Counted from the first letter of the stretch, positions 15,860 to 26,487 are shown. The stretch is DNA of 64,000 nt from Flavobacteriales bacterium (GCA_020635815.1 JACJZB010000004.1:124001-188000), one strand, 5' to 3'. Numbers and translations are program-made. Notes: generated from the letters alone by a model not told the origin.

Positions 15860-17518
15860 ATGAAAAATAGAGTTTCAAAAATAGTATTGATTGTTGGTTT
15901 AGCAATCTCATCAGTAGTTTCAGTTGGTTATGTTGATAGCTACTTTGAAGTGTCTAAAAACCTTGACATTTTTGCTACCCTTTTCAGAGAGCTAAACATT
16001 TATTATGTTGACGATTCTGACCCTGGTAAATTAATGAAAACAGGGATAGATGCGATGTTAAAGTCGTTAGACCCATACACCAACTACATTCCAGAATCGA
16101 ATATTGAAGATTACAAAATGATGACTACCGGTCAATATGGTGGTATAGGTGCATTAATACAAAAACAAGGGGATTATGTTATTATTTCTGAACCATACGA
16201 AGGTTTTGGAGCTTTTAAAGCAGGTTTAATTGCTGGGGATAAAATTTTGGAAGTGGATGGAAAATCCGTAAAAGGGAAATCTACAACAGACATTAGAGAA
16301 TTTTTATTAGGACAGCCTGGCACTTCAATTGAACTTAAAATTGAACGTCCAGGGACTGATGAACCAATGCTTAAAAAAGTGGTTCGTGAAGAAGTTAAAA
16401 TTAAAGATGTTCCTTATTTCGGCATGGTTGCAGATTCTGTTGGGTACATTAAGTTGTCTGGTTTTACAGAAACTGCAAGTGCTGAAGTAAAAGAGGCCTT
16501 TCATAAATTAAAAGAAGAAAACATGCAATCGTTAGTATTAGACTTGCGAGGAAATGGCGGAGGGCTTTTAAAAGAAGCCGTAGCTATTGTTAACTTTTTT
16601 GTTCCTAAAGGTGCTGACATTGTAAATACAAAAGGGAAAATCAAAGATTGGGACAAGTCTTATGTTGCAACTTTAAATCCAATCGACATGAATATTCCTA
16701 TTGTGGTTTTAATTGATGGAGGCTCTGCTTCCGCCTCAGAGATTGTTTCTGGTTCATTGCAAGATAATGATAGAGCTGTGGTTATGGGAACACAATCTTT
16801 TGGTAAAGGATTAGTTCAGTCGGTTCGCCCATTGAGTTACAACTCAAAATTAAAAGTAACCGTTGCTAAATATTACACTCCAAGCGGCAGATGTATTCAA
16901 AAACTAGATTATGCACACAGAGATGATGAAGGAAAAGTAAATGAAATTGCCGATTCATTAATTACAGAATTTAAAACTGTGCACAATAAACGTCCAGTAT
17001 TTGATGGGAAAGGAATTACACCAGATGTTGAGATAAAAAGAGAACCTATTAGTATTCTTTCAGTAAGTTTATTAACTAAAAGTTTGTTTTTTAATTTCGC
17101 TACGGAGTATCGTTTAAAACATGAAACAATTGCTCCAGCAAAAGAGTTTCAATTATCAGATGAAGATTATAATTCATTTAAAAACTTCCTTTCTGATAAA
17201 GATTATGACTACACTACAGAAAGTGAAGATTTATTAGCTTCATTAGAAAAAACAACAAAAGAAGAAAAATATTTTGATGATGTAAAAGAAGAATATGAGT
17301 TGTTGAGGCAAAAATTAAGTCACCATAAAAATGATGATTTAAATAAGTTTAAAGATGAAATAACCAAGATTTTACAAACTGAAATTGTTAGTCGTTATTA
17401 CTATCAAAAAGGACAAATTGAAATCTCATTAAAAAATGACACAACCCTTAATGAGGCTATTAAAACACTAGGAGATAAAGAATTATACAACTCAATTTTA
17501 GCAGGAACAAATAAGTAG
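15860..17518 (+). CDS. S41 C-terminal processing protease
   Basis: 552 residues from the ATG at 15860; a start at 15821 inside yidD would precede the signal anchor. An N-terminal membrane segment (7-24) is followed by a CTP lead region (LDPYTNYIPE), a PDZ domain (about 90-180) and the peptidase core. The catalytic dyad is visible as GGSASASE (S291) and SFGKGLVQ (K316), 25 residues apart as in Prc. The C-terminal ~150 residues are charged and helical. It cleaves periplasmic proteins near their C-termini. Probably co-transcribed with rnpA-yidD. Confidence 0.93.
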   Translation: MKNRVSKIVLIVGLAISSVVSVGYVDSYFEVSKNLDIFATLFRELNIYYVDDSDPGKLMKTGIDAMLKSLDPYTNYIPESNIEDYKMMTTGQYGGIGALIQKQGDYVIISEPYEGFGAFKAGLIAGDKILEVDGKSVKGKSTTDIREFLLGQPGTSIELKIERPGTDEPMLKKVVREEVKIKDVPYFGMVADSVGYIKLSGFTETASAEVKEAFHKLKEENMQSLVLDLRGNGGGLLKEAVAIVNFFVPKGADIVNTKGKIKDWDKSYVATLNPIDMNIPIVVLIDGGSASASEIVSGSLQDNDRAVVMGTQSFGKGLVQSVRPLSYNSKLKVTVAKYYTPSGRCIQKLDYAHRDDEGKVNEIADSLITEFKTVHNKRPVFDGKGITPDVEIKREPISILSVSLLTKSLFFNFATEYRLKHETIAPAKEFQLSDEDYNSFKNFLSDKDYDYTTESEDLLASLEKTTKEEKYFDDVKEEYELLRQKLSHHKNDDLNKFKDEITKILQTEIVSRYYYQKGQIEISLKNDTTLNEAIKTLGDKELYNSILAGTNK

Positions 17519-17527
17519 GTAATTAAA

Positions 17528-19096
17528 ATGATAAGTTTTAAAAAACCTTATTTTAGTTCTCATAATCTCTACCTTTTTGGTGCTTTTTCATTGTGTGTTG
17601 GGTTGTCACTTTCTAAGCCTTTACTAGGTTTAGGACAGCTTTTAATGATAACCGGATGGATTGTAGATGGAAACCTTAAGAGCAAATTAAAAACCTTTTT
17701 TACCAGCCCTTTAGCAATTGCCTTAGTTGCTTTTTTTGGGTTAACCCTAATTGGTTTAATTAACACTACTGATTATGTTTACGCACTTAAAGACATTAAG
17801 AGAAAACTTCCTTTGTTTATTTTACCATTTGTGCTGTTCTCTAAAAGATTTACAGCCAAAGAGTTAAAACTCATTTTTATAATTTATGTTGGTGGCGTTT
17901 TGGCTTCTTCGTTTTGGAGTATTTTTGTAAAACTTGGAGGACTAGGTATTCAGATAACTGACTATCGTGATTTATCAAGATTTAACTCTCATATCCGGTT
18001 TGGATTAGAAATTTGTTTAGCTATTTTCGGAGGTGGATACTATTTTTTCAACACTCAAAATATTAAAGAAAAAATAGCTTGGGTAATTACAATCGTTTGG
18101 TTGTGTTTATTTATGGTACTTATTTCCTTATTTACAGGTATTATCGTTCTCTTTGTTGTTACTGTTTTATTGCTTTTATTTTATAGCCTCCAAATTAAAA
18201 CGCTATCCCTAAAAATAATCTTATATGCTTTTCCTATAATTACTATCTTTTTTGGTGCTTATAAATTTGAAAAATCTTACACTAGCTTTTATGAAAACAA
18301 CACTCCTTTAGTAGAACTAACTCATACCATAAATGGAGATCTATATTTTAATAAATTAGAAGCTAGTAATAAAGAGAATGGTTTTTACACATGGAGAAAT
18401 AATTGTTTTAGGGAGATGTACTGGGCTTGGGGGAAGAAGAGTAAATTACCTTTTCATGAAAATGATTTAAAAGGGCAAAAATTAAAAATTACACTTACTC
18501 GTTTTTTAACCTCAAAAGGGGAGTACAAAGACAGTCTTTCTGTTTATAATTTAACCAAAGAAGAAATTAAAGCAATAGAAAATGGAGTTGCCAATTATAA
18601 ATTGATGAATATGTCGAGTATAGATAAACGGTTGTTTGACATTATATGGGAGTATGATAATGCAAAAAATGGAGGTGATTACAATGGACACTCCTTATTA
18701 ATGCGATTAGAATACTGGAAAACAGGACTCCAACTATTTATGAGTAATAAACTTTTAGGTGTTGGAACTGGTGATATACAAAATGCTTTTGACCAGCAAT
18801 ATGAAATCAATAATTCTATTTTAAAACCACAGTTTAGATTACGTGCTCACAATCAGTACATCACAATACTTGCAACTTTTGGTTTAGTTGGCATTGCTCT
18901 TTTTAGTTGGTTTCTATTATACCCAATAATAAAAACAAGTTCTTACCAAAGCTTTTTATATACGGCTTTTTTCTTAATTATTGTAGTTTCAATGCTAACA
19001 GAAGATACGCTTGATACCCAAATTGGGATAACCTTTTTTGCTTTTTTTAATACCCTATTAGTGCTAAATCACAAAGAGTTAGAGGAAAAACTATAA
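17528..19096 (+). CDS. O-antigen ligase/polymerase-like membrane protein
   Basis: 522 residues with about ten hydrophobic helices and one large extracytoplasmic loop (roughly residues 245-400). LMRLEYWKTGLQLFMSNKLLGVGTGDIQNAF and AHNQYITILATFGLVGIALF match the Wzy/WaaL family signature. Such proteins join or polymerise surface polysaccharide on lipid carriers. It starts 9 nt after the S41 protease. No other polysaccharide gene is nearby, so the glycan is unknown. Confidence 0.8.
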   Translation: MISFKKPYFSSHNLYLFGAFSLCVGLSLSKPLLGLGQLLMITGWIVDGNLKSKLKTFFTSPLAIALVAFFGLTLIGLINTTDYVYALKDIKRKLPLFILPFVLFSKRFTAKELKLIFIIYVGGVLASSFWSIFVKLGGLGIQITDYRDLSRFNSHIRFGLEICLAIFGGGYYFFNTQNIKEKIAWVITIVWLCLFMVLISLFTGIIVLFVVTVLLLLFYSLQIKTLSLKIILYAFPIITIFFGAYKFEKSYTSFYENNTPLVELTHTINGDLYFNKLEASNKENGFYTWRNNCFREMYWAWGKKSKLPFHENDLKGQKLKITLTRFLTSKGEYKDSLSVYNLTKEEIKAIENGVANYKLMNMSSIDKRLFDIIWEYDNAKNGGDYNGHSLLMRLEYWKTGLQLFMSNKLLGVGTGDIQNAFDQQYEINNSILKPQFRLRAHNQYITILATFGLVGIALFSWFLLYPIIKTSSYQSFLYTAFFLIIVVSMLTEDTLDTQIGITFFAFFNTLLVLNHKELEEKL

Positions 19097-19116
19097 ATAC
19101 ATTTTGTAAAAGTATT

Positions 19117-20124
19117 TTACATTTCACCAATATAAGCCAAACATAAATCTATAGTAGCTTCAATTCCTTTTATGTGTGTACGTTCTGTTCCGTGTGAGGC
19201 AGCAACACCCATTCCAATTAAACCAACTCTAAAATCATTTCCAGCACGTAAAGCTGCAGAACCATCTGAACCATAAAAAGGATAAACATCTACCTTGTAA
19301 GGAATATTATTTTTTTGAGCTAAATCAACTAATCGTTTTCTAAAATTATAATCGTAAGGTCCCGAGCTGTCTTTAGCACAAATAGAGCAACTTACTTCGT
19401 TTCCTTCGCAATCATCGCCTAAAACACCCATATCAATTACCAACAATTCTTCAATCGTATCTGAATAACCAACAGTTCCGCCATGCCCAACTTCTTCATA
19501 ATTGCTAAAGAATATTTCTACAGGAGCTTCTTTCCCTTGTTCTTTTAATCTTCTTGCTAATTCAAACAACACATAGCACCCTGCTTTGTTGTCTAAAAAA
19601 CGAGATTTTATATAGCCACTTTTTAACTCTTGATATTTTACATCTACACAAATAATATCACCAACTCCTATTCCTAATTTCTCTACATCTTCTTTGGTGT
19701 AAACTTCTTCATCCACTCTAATGTGCATGCTTTTTATGCTTCTTTGTGTTTTTTCTTTTTCGTTATTCGCATGAACCGAAGGGTTATTTATTAAAATGGT
19801 TCCAGTATAGGTTTTCCCTTCGTGAGTAATGATTTTAACATACTCTCCCTCGGCACCTGTTAAAGAAAGTCCTCCTAATAAAGAAAAAGAAAGTGTTCCG
19901 TCAGCTTTTATTCCTGAAACAATTGCTCCCAAGGTATCCACATGAGCAGCAATGGCTACTTTTGGGTTTTCACCTAGTTTACATTTTACTGCTCCTTTGT
20001 TGGTGTATTCTGGAGTGTATCCATAACTTGTTAACAAGTCGAAAATGTATTTACTGGCATTATCAGTATATCCCGATGGTGAATCGATAGCGATTAGCTC
20101 TTGTAGTGTTTTATATTTGTTCAT
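19117..20124 (-). CDS. M42-family metallopeptidase
   Basis: 335 residues, a zinc aminopeptidase of the M42/M20 clan. Metal ligands are visible in AAHVDTLGA (His), RFLDNKAG (Asp), SNYEEVGHGG (Glu pair) and the C-terminal ASHGTERTH. No signal peptide, so cytoplasmic. M42 enzymes release N-terminal residues from peptides; some relatives act as endoglucanases, so the substrate is not fixed by sequence. Single gene. Confidence 0.85.
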   Translation of the reverse strand: MNKYKTLQELIAIDSPSGYTDNASKYIFDLLTSYGYTPEYTNKGAVKCKLGENPKVAIAAHVDTLGAIVSGIKADGTLSFSLLGGLSLTGAEGEYVKIITHEGKTYTGTILINNPSVHANNEKEKTQRSIKSMHIRVDEEVYTKEDVEKLGIGVGDIICVDVKYQELKSGYIKSRFLDNKAGCYVLFELARRLKEQGKEAPVEIFFSNYEEVGHGGTVGYSDTIEELLVIDMGVLGDDCEGNEVSCSICAKDSSGPYDYNFRKRLVDLAQKNNIPYKVDVYPFYGSDGSAALRAGNDFRVGLIGMGVAASHGTERTHIKGIEATIDLCLAYIGEM

Positions 20125-20137
20125 AAGCCCCTCTTAA

Positions 20138-20154
20138 TCTCCCCAAAGGGGAGA
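20138..20154. repeat. Short C-rich/G-rich hairpin
   Basis: TCTCCCC-AAA-GGGGAGA, in the leader of the M42 peptidase. The same kind of hairpin occurs at 61300-61312. Confidence 0.5.
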
Positions 20155-20197
20155 GATTTATATTAATTTTAAAGAATAAAAATAAGTATTATTTTCT

Positions 20198-20331
20198 CCT
20201 TGTCATTCTGAATGAAGTTTTATTGAAACTTTAGTTTCATTATAAAACAAAATGATGAATCTATTATAAAACAGATTCATCACTTCAATTTGAATAGAAG
20301 ATAATTTTCTACAAATTATCGTTCTGAATGA
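20198..20331. repeat. Inverted intergenic repeat overlapping the asd 3' end
   Basis: Arms CTTGTCATTCTGAATGAAG (left) and CGTTCTGAATGACAG (right) are inverted copies. Internal hairpins are built on TGAATC...GATTCA. The right arm forms the last codons of asd. Confidence 0.55.
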
Positions 20332-21328
20332 CAGAACAATTTAACAAACCTTTTTCAACCAAATACTCAGCAATTTGTACTGCATTGGTTGCGGCACCTT
20401 TTCTTAAATTATCAGCAACTATCCATAAATTTAGCGTGTTGGGTTGAGATTCGTCTCTTCTAATTCTACCCACAAAAACATCGTCTTTATCGTGTGCATA
20501 CAATGGCATCGGGTAAGTGTTAGTGTCCGGATTATCTTGTAAAGTAATTCCTTCTGTGTTATGTAATAGTTTACGAACCTCAGCTAAGTCAAAATCGTTT
20601 TCAAACGCTATGTTTATGGATTCTGAATGTCCTCCAACAACAGGAACTCTTACGGCAGTTGCGGTAAGTTTAAGACTATCATCGCCCATTATTTTTTTAG
20701 GCTCGTTCATTAATTTTAATTCCTCTTTGGTATAACCATTATCTGTAAAAACATCACATTGCGGAATACAATTTTTATCAATTGGGTAATGGTATGCCAT
20801 TTCTCCAGCTTTGTTATTTCTTTCGTTTTCTAATTGCTCAACAGCTTTAACTCCTGTTCCGGTAATCGATTGGTAAGTAGAAACCACTACTCTTTTAATT
20901 TTATATTTTTTATGTAATGGATTCATTACCAATACCATTTGAATGGTAGAACAGTTTGGATTGGCTATAATTTTATCTTCAGCCGTTAACACCGAAGCAT
21001 TAATTTCAGGAACCACTAACTTATTGTTTGGGTTCATTCTCCATGCCGAAGAGTTATCAATTACTGTTGTGCCAACCGCTGCAAATTTTGGTGCCCATTC
21101 TAAAGAAGTGTCACCTCCTGCTGAAAATATAGCAATATCTGGAGCCATATTTACAGCGTCTTGCAATGAAACCACCTTATACTTCTTGCCCTTGTATTCA
21201 ATTTCTTTTCCTACTGACTTTGCTGAAGCAACAGGAATTAATTCATTAATCACAAAATTTCTTTCTGCTAAAACTTTTAGCATTACGTTTCCTACCATCC
21301 CGGTAGCTCCTACAACGGCAATTTTCAT
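20309..21328 (-). CDS. asd: Aspartate-semialdehyde dehydrogenase
   Basis: 339 residues. NADP-binding GATGMVG (8-14) opens the protein, ANPNCSTIQ holds the catalytic Cys126, and GGHSESINIAFE carries the conserved His region. It reduces aspartyl phosphate to the semialdehyde for lysine/DAP, threonine and methionine synthesis. The last ~10 residues (CSVIQNDNL) are encoded by an intergenic repeat arm and look added to the usual C-terminus. Confidence 0.95.
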   Translation of the reverse strand: MKIAVVGATGMVGNVMLKVLAERNFVINELIPVASAKSVGKEIEYKGKKYKVVSLQDAVNMAPDIAIFSAGGDTSLEWAPKFAAVGTTVIDNSSAWRMNPNNKLVVPEINASVLTAEDKIIANPNCSTIQMVLVMNPLHKKYKIKRVVVSTYQSITGTGVKAVEQLENERNNKAGEMAYHYPIDKNCIPQCDVFTDNGYTKEELKLMNEPKKIMGDDSLKLTATAVRVPVVGGHSESINIAFENDFDLAEVRKLLHNTEGITLQDNPDTNTYPMPLYAHDKDDVFVGRIRRDESQPNTLNLWIVADNLRKGAATNAVQIAEYLVEKGLLNCSVIQNDNL

Positions 21329-21445
21329 TTTAAAATGGTTTTAAATTTCTAACAAAAGTATATTAAATTTTAACTGTGTTTACTTTTGCTCGCTCAAAAC
21401 AAATCTTTAATTTGTATTTTTAACTACTTTTTTAATTTTACAAGG

Positions 21446-24400
21446 ATGATTAACAAGTTGGGAAATATAAAATATGCACTGCTGAGTGCTGTTTTTTTAA
21501 TGTTGAGCTCTTTTGCTTTTGCCCAATTTTCTGATGATTTTTCTGATGGGGATTTTACCAATAACCCTACTTGGAGTGGCGATGATGCATTATTTATCAT
21601 CACAACTGGGGAGTTAAACTCTCAAAGTTCTGGAGCGGCAACTTATTATTTAAGCACACCTTCAACATTAAGCTCAAATGCTGAATGGGTTTTTGATTTA
21701 AACTTAAAATTTAGCACCTCTGGAGCTAATTATGTAGATGTGTTCTTAATGGCTGATGTTACTGATTTAACAACAGCTCAAAATGGATATTTTGTAAGAA
21801 TTGGAAGCACACAAGACGACATTAAATTTTATAGTTTAGTGAGTGGAACAGCAACTATTTTAATTGATGGAAATGATGGTGATGTTAATAGTAGCTCTAA
21901 CAATCCTTTTCAAATAAAAGTAACTCGTGATTTAGCTAACAACTGGACTTTACTTTACGATGATGGAATTTTAGGCTCTTTTACCAATGCTGGTTCTGTG
22001 GTTGATAATTCCGTAACTAGTTCTTCCTTTTTTGGAATATTAATTGAACAATCTTCTGCTGCAAGTCCAATTAACAATCACTTTTTCGATAACTTTTATT
22101 GTGGAACTATTGGTGCAGATTTAACTGCTCCAAGTATCGATTCTGTTGTGGTGGTTGATGCTAATAATTTAGATGTTTACTTTAATGAAGTAGTAGAAAT
22201 TAATTCTGCTCAATTACTTACAAACTATTCCGCTGATAATGGTTTGGGTAATCCTTCTTCTGCAACGAGAGATTTAACTGATTCTAGCATAGTTCATTTA
22301 ACGTTTGCAACTGCTTTTACAAACGGATTAACCAACAACTTAACCACCACTAATGTAGAAGATAATAATGGAAATGCGATTACTTCTTTGGTTAATCCTT
22401 TTACTTATGTAGTAATTGTTCCTGTAAATTATAAAGATGTGGTTATTAACGAAATTTTTGCTGACCCTAGTCCACAAGTTGGTTTGCCAAATGCTGAATT
22501 TATTGAGCTTTACAATACAACTTCAAACACTTTTAATTTAGCAAATTGGAGTTTTATCAATTCAACTACAGCTAAAACACTACCTAATTTTGTATTGTTG
22601 CCCAACAGTTACGTTATTTTATGTAACACCACCGATACTGCTTTGTATTCTCCTTATGGTGATGTAATTGGGATTCCTTCTTTTACTGCACTAACGAACG
22701 GAGGAGATAGTTTAACGCTTACTGATAATAATGGCATTGTGATTGATGTTGTAAGTTACGACATAACATGGTACAACGATCCAAGCAAAGATGATGGCGG
22801 TTATACCTTAGAATTAGTCAATCCAACTCATCCGTGTGGTTCGGGTAATAATTGGTCAGCTTCTGCCAATTCAGATGGAGGAACACCCGGAGCTCAAAAC
22901 TCCGTTTTTGATAATTCTCCAGATATCCAAAATCCAGTTATTTCTGATGTTCTAATAATTTCAACTACTCAATTAGAAGTCTTTTTTAATGAAACCATGG
23001 ACAGCCTTTCATTGGCAACAGCTGCCTATTCTTTAACTGGAGGGATAAATACAACAACTGTAACAATTAATACTAATTTACAAAGTGTAATGTTAACCTT
23101 AGACGCTCCTTTGGATTCTTCATTAGTTTATACTTTAACTATAAACAATGCTACCGACTGTACGGGCAACTTAATTTCTCCAAATACATTTGATTTTGGT
23201 ATTGGTAAAGCTCCCTTACAATATGAAATTATTATTACTGAATTGTTTCCAGACCCTTCGCCAACAATTGGATTACCCGAACAAGAGTATATAGAACTTT
23301 ACAACAACACTTCTAAAATTATTAATTTGTCAGGAACAAGAATCGCAGATGAAACTTCAATAAGTTCAATTATCCCTGGTAAAATTATGCCAGGAGAGTA
23401 TGTTATTATTTGTGATTTAAATAATGTAAATCAATTTAGTCCTTTTGGTAAAGTTATAGGGGTTGGTAACTTACCATCTTTAAATAACAGTTCAGATAAA
23501 ATTGGATTAATTACTAATACTGGACTATGGATTCACAATGTAAACTATTTTGATTCGTGGTACAATGATGAAGACAAAAAAGATGGTGGTTGGAGTTTAG
23601 AAATGATAGATTACAATAACCCTTGTGGAGAAGCAGACAACTGGTCAGCATCTACCAAATGGTTTGGAGGAACTCCAGGAACTCAAAACTCTATTTTTGC
23701 AAGTAATCCAGACAATTTATTGCCAGAAGTAGTCAATGCAAATGCTATGAATGATTCTACTGTTTTGGTTACATTTAATGAAGCGATACAGCTAGGTTCT
23801 GTTACGGTAAACAATGGGATTACTATCTCAACGATTACCTTTTTAGACAACAAAAACATACAGTTGAATTTGAGCAACAAATTGCAAAACCAAACCATTT
23901 ATACTGTTACCGTTACTGGTGCTTTCGATTGTGTGGGTAATACGATTAGTGCAAATAATAGTGCTGATTTTGCTTTACCAGAACAAGGAGAAATGAATGA
24001 TATTGTGATTAATGAAATCTTATTTAACCCTCGTGATGGTGGAAGCGATTTTGTAGAATTGTACAATAACTCAAACAAATACATTAGCCTCGAAAATTGG
24101 AAATTAGCTAACCTCGATAATGATAGTATAGATAATTATAAAATCATTTCGGAACTACCTTATTTATTAAAACCTCAACAATTTGTAATGCTTTCTGTGA
24201 ATGTAAACAACATTAAACAAGAGTATTTTAATGCGAAAGAAGAAGCTTTTTTACAAATGGCAAGTTTACCAACTTATAGCAATGACGAAGGTTCGGTTTA
24301 TTTAATCAACAACAATGATGAGGTAATTGACAATGTAAATTACAACGAAGACATGCATTTTGCATTGCTAAACAGTACCGATGGCGTTTCGTTAGAACGT

Positions 24401-24832
24401 ATTGATTATAACCGACCAAGCAACGATAAAAGTAATTGGCATTCGGCAGCAGAAGCTGTTGGTTTTGCAACTCCTGGTTACGAAAACTCGCAATACTTAA
24501 TTGCTGAAATTGGCGATGAAATTACCTTAAGCCCTGAAACATTTTCGCCAGACAATGATGGTTATGATGATGTGTTAAATATTTCTTACCAATTTGCTGA
24601 GCCTGGAAACATTGCCAACGTAATTATTTATGACGCTAAAGGACGATTAATTAAAAATTTAGTATTGAATGAATACTTAGGCACACAAGGTACTTTTAGT
24701 TGGGATGGTATTGATGAAAACAATGAAAAAGCAGCTATCGGAATTTACATTGTTTATGCTGAAATTTTAAACATAAATGGCGATGTAAAAAAATACAAAA
24801 AGCCTTGTGTTGTTGCTGGAAGGTTGAATTAG
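21446..24832 (+). CDS. Large secreted protein with three lamin-tail domains
   Basis: 1128 residues from the ATG at 21446, which starts a signal peptide ending AFAQ. Order of parts: a concanavalin-like N-terminal domain (about 20-225), then SbsA-like Ig modules alternating with three lamin-tail domains, each opening with a V/I-I-N/T-E-(I/L)-(F/L) motif (DVVINEIFADPSP, EIIITELFPDPSP, DIVINEILFNPRD), and finally an FlgD-like/CHU_C-type end (ETFSPDNDGYDDVLNI ... GIYIVYAEI). The end is a likely T9SS signal. Probably a cell-surface or released adhesion protein. It stands alone. Confidence 0.85.
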   Translation: MINKLGNIKYALLSAVFLMLSSFAFAQFSDDFSDGDFTNNPTWSGDDALFIITTGELNSQSSGAATYYLSTPSTLSSNAEWVFDLNLKFSTSGANYVDVFLMADVTDLTTAQNGYFVRIGSTQDDIKFYSLVSGTATILIDGNDGDVNSSSNNPFQIKVTRDLANNWTLLYDDGILGSFTNAGSVVDNSVTSSSFFGILIEQSSAASPINNHFFDNFYCGTIGADLTAPSIDSVVVVDANNLDVYFNEVVEINSAQLLTNYSADNGLGNPSSATRDLTDSSIVHLTFATAFTNGLTNNLTTTNVEDNNGNAITSLVNPFTYVVIVPVNYKDVVINEIFADPSPQVGLPNAEFIELYNTTSNTFNLANWSFINSTTAKTLPNFVLLPNSYVILCNTTDTALYSPYGDVIGIPSFTALTNGGDSLTLTDNNGIVIDVVSYDITWYNDPSKDDGGYTLELVNPTHPCGSGNNWSASANSDGGTPGAQNSVFDNSPDIQNPVISDVLIISTTQLEVFFNETMDSLSLATAAYSLTGGINTTTVTINTNLQSVMLTLDAPLDSSLVYTLTINNATDCTGNLISPNTFDFGIGKAPLQYEIIITELFPDPSPTIGLPEQEYIELYNNTSKIINLSGTRIADETSISSIIPGKIMPGEYVIICDLNNVNQFSPFGKVIGVGNLPSLNNSSDKIGLITNTGLWIHNVNYFDSWYNDEDKKDGGWSLEMIDYNNPCGEADNWSASTKWFGGTPGTQNSIFASNPDNLLPEVVNANAMNDSTVLVTFNEAIQLGSVTVNNGITISTITFLDNKNIQLNLSNKLQNQTIYTVTVTGAFDCVGNTISANNSADFALPEQGEMNDIVINEILFNPRDGGSDFVELYNNSNKYISLENWKLANLDNDSIDNYKIISELPYLLKPQQFVMLSVNVNNIKQEYFNAKEEAFLQMASLPTYSNDEGSVYLINNNDEVIDNVNYNEDMHFALLNSTDGVSLERIDYNRPSNDKSNWHSAAEAVGFATPGYENSQYLIAEIGDEITLSPETFSPDNDGYDDVLNISYQFAEPGNIANVIIYDAKGRLIKNLVLNEYLGTQGTFSWDGIDENNEKAAIGIYIVYAEILNINGDVKKYKKPCVVAGRLN

Positions 24833-25417
24833 TTATTTTTCAGCTTTAATATCCACAAATTGAATAGCATATTCTTCTAATTCTTTTAATTCTTCCGCTA
24901 TTTTTATGTTCCATTCTTCTTGTTTACTTTCTATTATAGAATGTTTTGTTTCCTCATCATATTTTTTCTGATATTCAACCGCTTCATTGCCATACTTATA
25001 AAGTAGCTTCGGTAATTTCTTTTGCATATTATTATAAGTAAACTTTGCTTCAGTAAATTCTTTCCTGCATTTTCGGGCATACAGTTCATATATATCAAAA
25101 TGAACTTGTTCGTGTTTTAAAACATAATCATCTTTAAACTCCTCTTTTGCCCAAGAATAGTACTTGTTAAATGTCGCGACAATTGTTACTCTAACTGTTC
25201 TATTGTTTATTAATTCTGCTTTATTGTCAATAGCAATGTTTGATAATGCCGCAATACCATAAGCAGATTTTGGTTTCGCTTGAAAATATTCCCATTTTAA
25301 TAAACTATCTGGATTCCAAATTAATCTTTCTCCCCTAATTTTTGCATTAGAAAAATTTTGAGCTTTTACATTAAAACACATTGTCAGTACGACGATAATT
25401 AAAATACTATTTTTCAT
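24833..25417 (-). CDS. DUF922 putative zinc protease
   Basis: 194 residues. A signal peptide (to VKAQ) is followed by a DUF922-like domain: RLIWNPDSLLKWEYFQAKP at the start and KHEQVHFDIYELYARK, an HExxH zinc motif. The C-terminal ~70 residues are helical and charged. Substrate unknown. Its ATG overlaps the stop of the OmpA-family gene by 4 nt, so the two are coupled. Confidence 0.8.
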   Translation of the reverse strand: MKNSILIIVVLTMCFNVKAQNFSNAKIRGERLIWNPDSLLKWEYFQAKPKSAYGIAALSNIAIDNKAELINNRTVRVTIVATFNKYYSWAKEEFKDDYVLKHEQVHFDIYELYARKCRKEFTEAKFTYNNMQKKLPKLLYKYGNEAVEYQKKYDEETKHSIIESKQEEWNIKIAEELKELEEYAIQFVDIKAEK

Positions 25418-26475
25418 CTTTCTTTTATTATAAATTCTACTCTACGGTTTGTTTTTCTTCCTTCTTCAATCTCATTATCTGCTATTGGTTTTAAGCTACC
25501 ATAACCTTTATAAATGACTCGTTTTTCCTCTATTCCTTGACTTATCAAATATTCTGCCACAGCTTTTGCTCGTTCTACTGATAGCTTTAAATTATCTTCT
25601 TCTTTACCAATGTTATCTGTATAGCCAGATAAAGTAATTTGATACCTTGTATGTTCTTTTAATTCACTTACCAACCTATCTAATTCAACAAAAGAAGAAT
25701 CTTGCAATACACTTTTAGCAAATTCAAAAGTAATATTCTCTAATATTATTGGTTTATTTAACTCAGAAATAAATTGTTTTACTTTAACAGAATCAGATTT
25801 AACTTTTTGCACCAAAACATCATCTACATAGTAATAGGCTGCTTTTTCCTTGGGGTATTCTTTCCTATCTGTTTTAGTCATAAACTTTTCAGAGGAAATA
25901 AATCCCCCAATTATAATATACTTCTCTCCTCCTCTTGCTTTATATTTACTACTAATTTTAATCCATTTTTTTGATTCACAAAGTTCATTACTCCTAACCT
26001 CAATATCGGCTTTTAAATCAAGTATTTCAGAACTTGACGTTCTTATACGTTCCTTGCTAAAATATGCTCCAATCGAATTTAATTTATACATACTGTAATC
26101 TGCTAAACTTACCCAATATTCAATATAATATTCTTCATCTTTAATTAAGAAATTAGTCAATTCTGACTCTATATATTCACCGTATTTATCACCAACATAA
26201 CCAATTGCAACATACCCGTTACCTGTCCTAGCTTCTTGTTTTCCATATTGATTATTTGGAACAGAGGACACTCCTTCCTTGTGAGAACATGAACTAAAAT
26301 AATCTGTAGTTCCTTTTGTAGGAATATTCCAATAGACTAAAGAAAATTTCTTAATGTCTTGAACAATGTTTTGAGGGCATCTTTTATACTCCTCAAAACT
26401 TCCGTCATTAACTAAATTTTGGGCATTTAAAATACTCTCCAAAAACAAAAAATATATCAGTAAAATTTTTTTCAT
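25414..26475 (-). CDS. OmpA-family outer-membrane protein
   Basis: 353 residues. A signal peptide is followed by a jelly-roll-like N-terminal domain (NLVNDGSFEEYKRCP ... FSLVYW...) and a C-terminal OmpA domain (about 240-353). The peptidoglycan-binding signature is TLSGYTDNIGKEEDNLKLSVERAKAV ... GRKTNRRVEF. It binds the cell wall noncovalently. The gene runs into the DUF922 protease. Confidence 0.88.
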   Translation of the reverse strand: MKKILLIYFLFLESILNAQNLVNDGSFEEYKRCPQNIVQDIKKFSLVYWNIPTKGTTDYFSSCSHKEGVSSVPNNQYGKQEARTGNGYVAIGYVGDKYGEYIESELTNFLIKDEEYYIEYWVSLADYSMYKLNSIGAYFSKERIRTSSSEILDLKADIEVRSNELCESKKWIKISSKYKARGGEKYIIIGGFISSEKFMTKTDRKEYPKEKAAYYYVDDVLVQKVKSDSVKVKQFISELNKPIILENITFEFAKSVLQDSSFVELDRLVSELKEHTRYQITLSGYTDNIGKEEDNLKLSVERAKAVAEYLISQGIEEKRVIYKGYGSLKPIADNEIEEGRKTNRRVEFIIKER

Positions 26476-26487
26476 ATTCTTTTATTC

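Noticed and set aside
15240..17518. Possible replication origin near rnpA-yidD
   Set aside because: No dnaA, rpmH, DnaA-box cluster or AT-rich unwinding region is present; the upstream stretch is REP debris.
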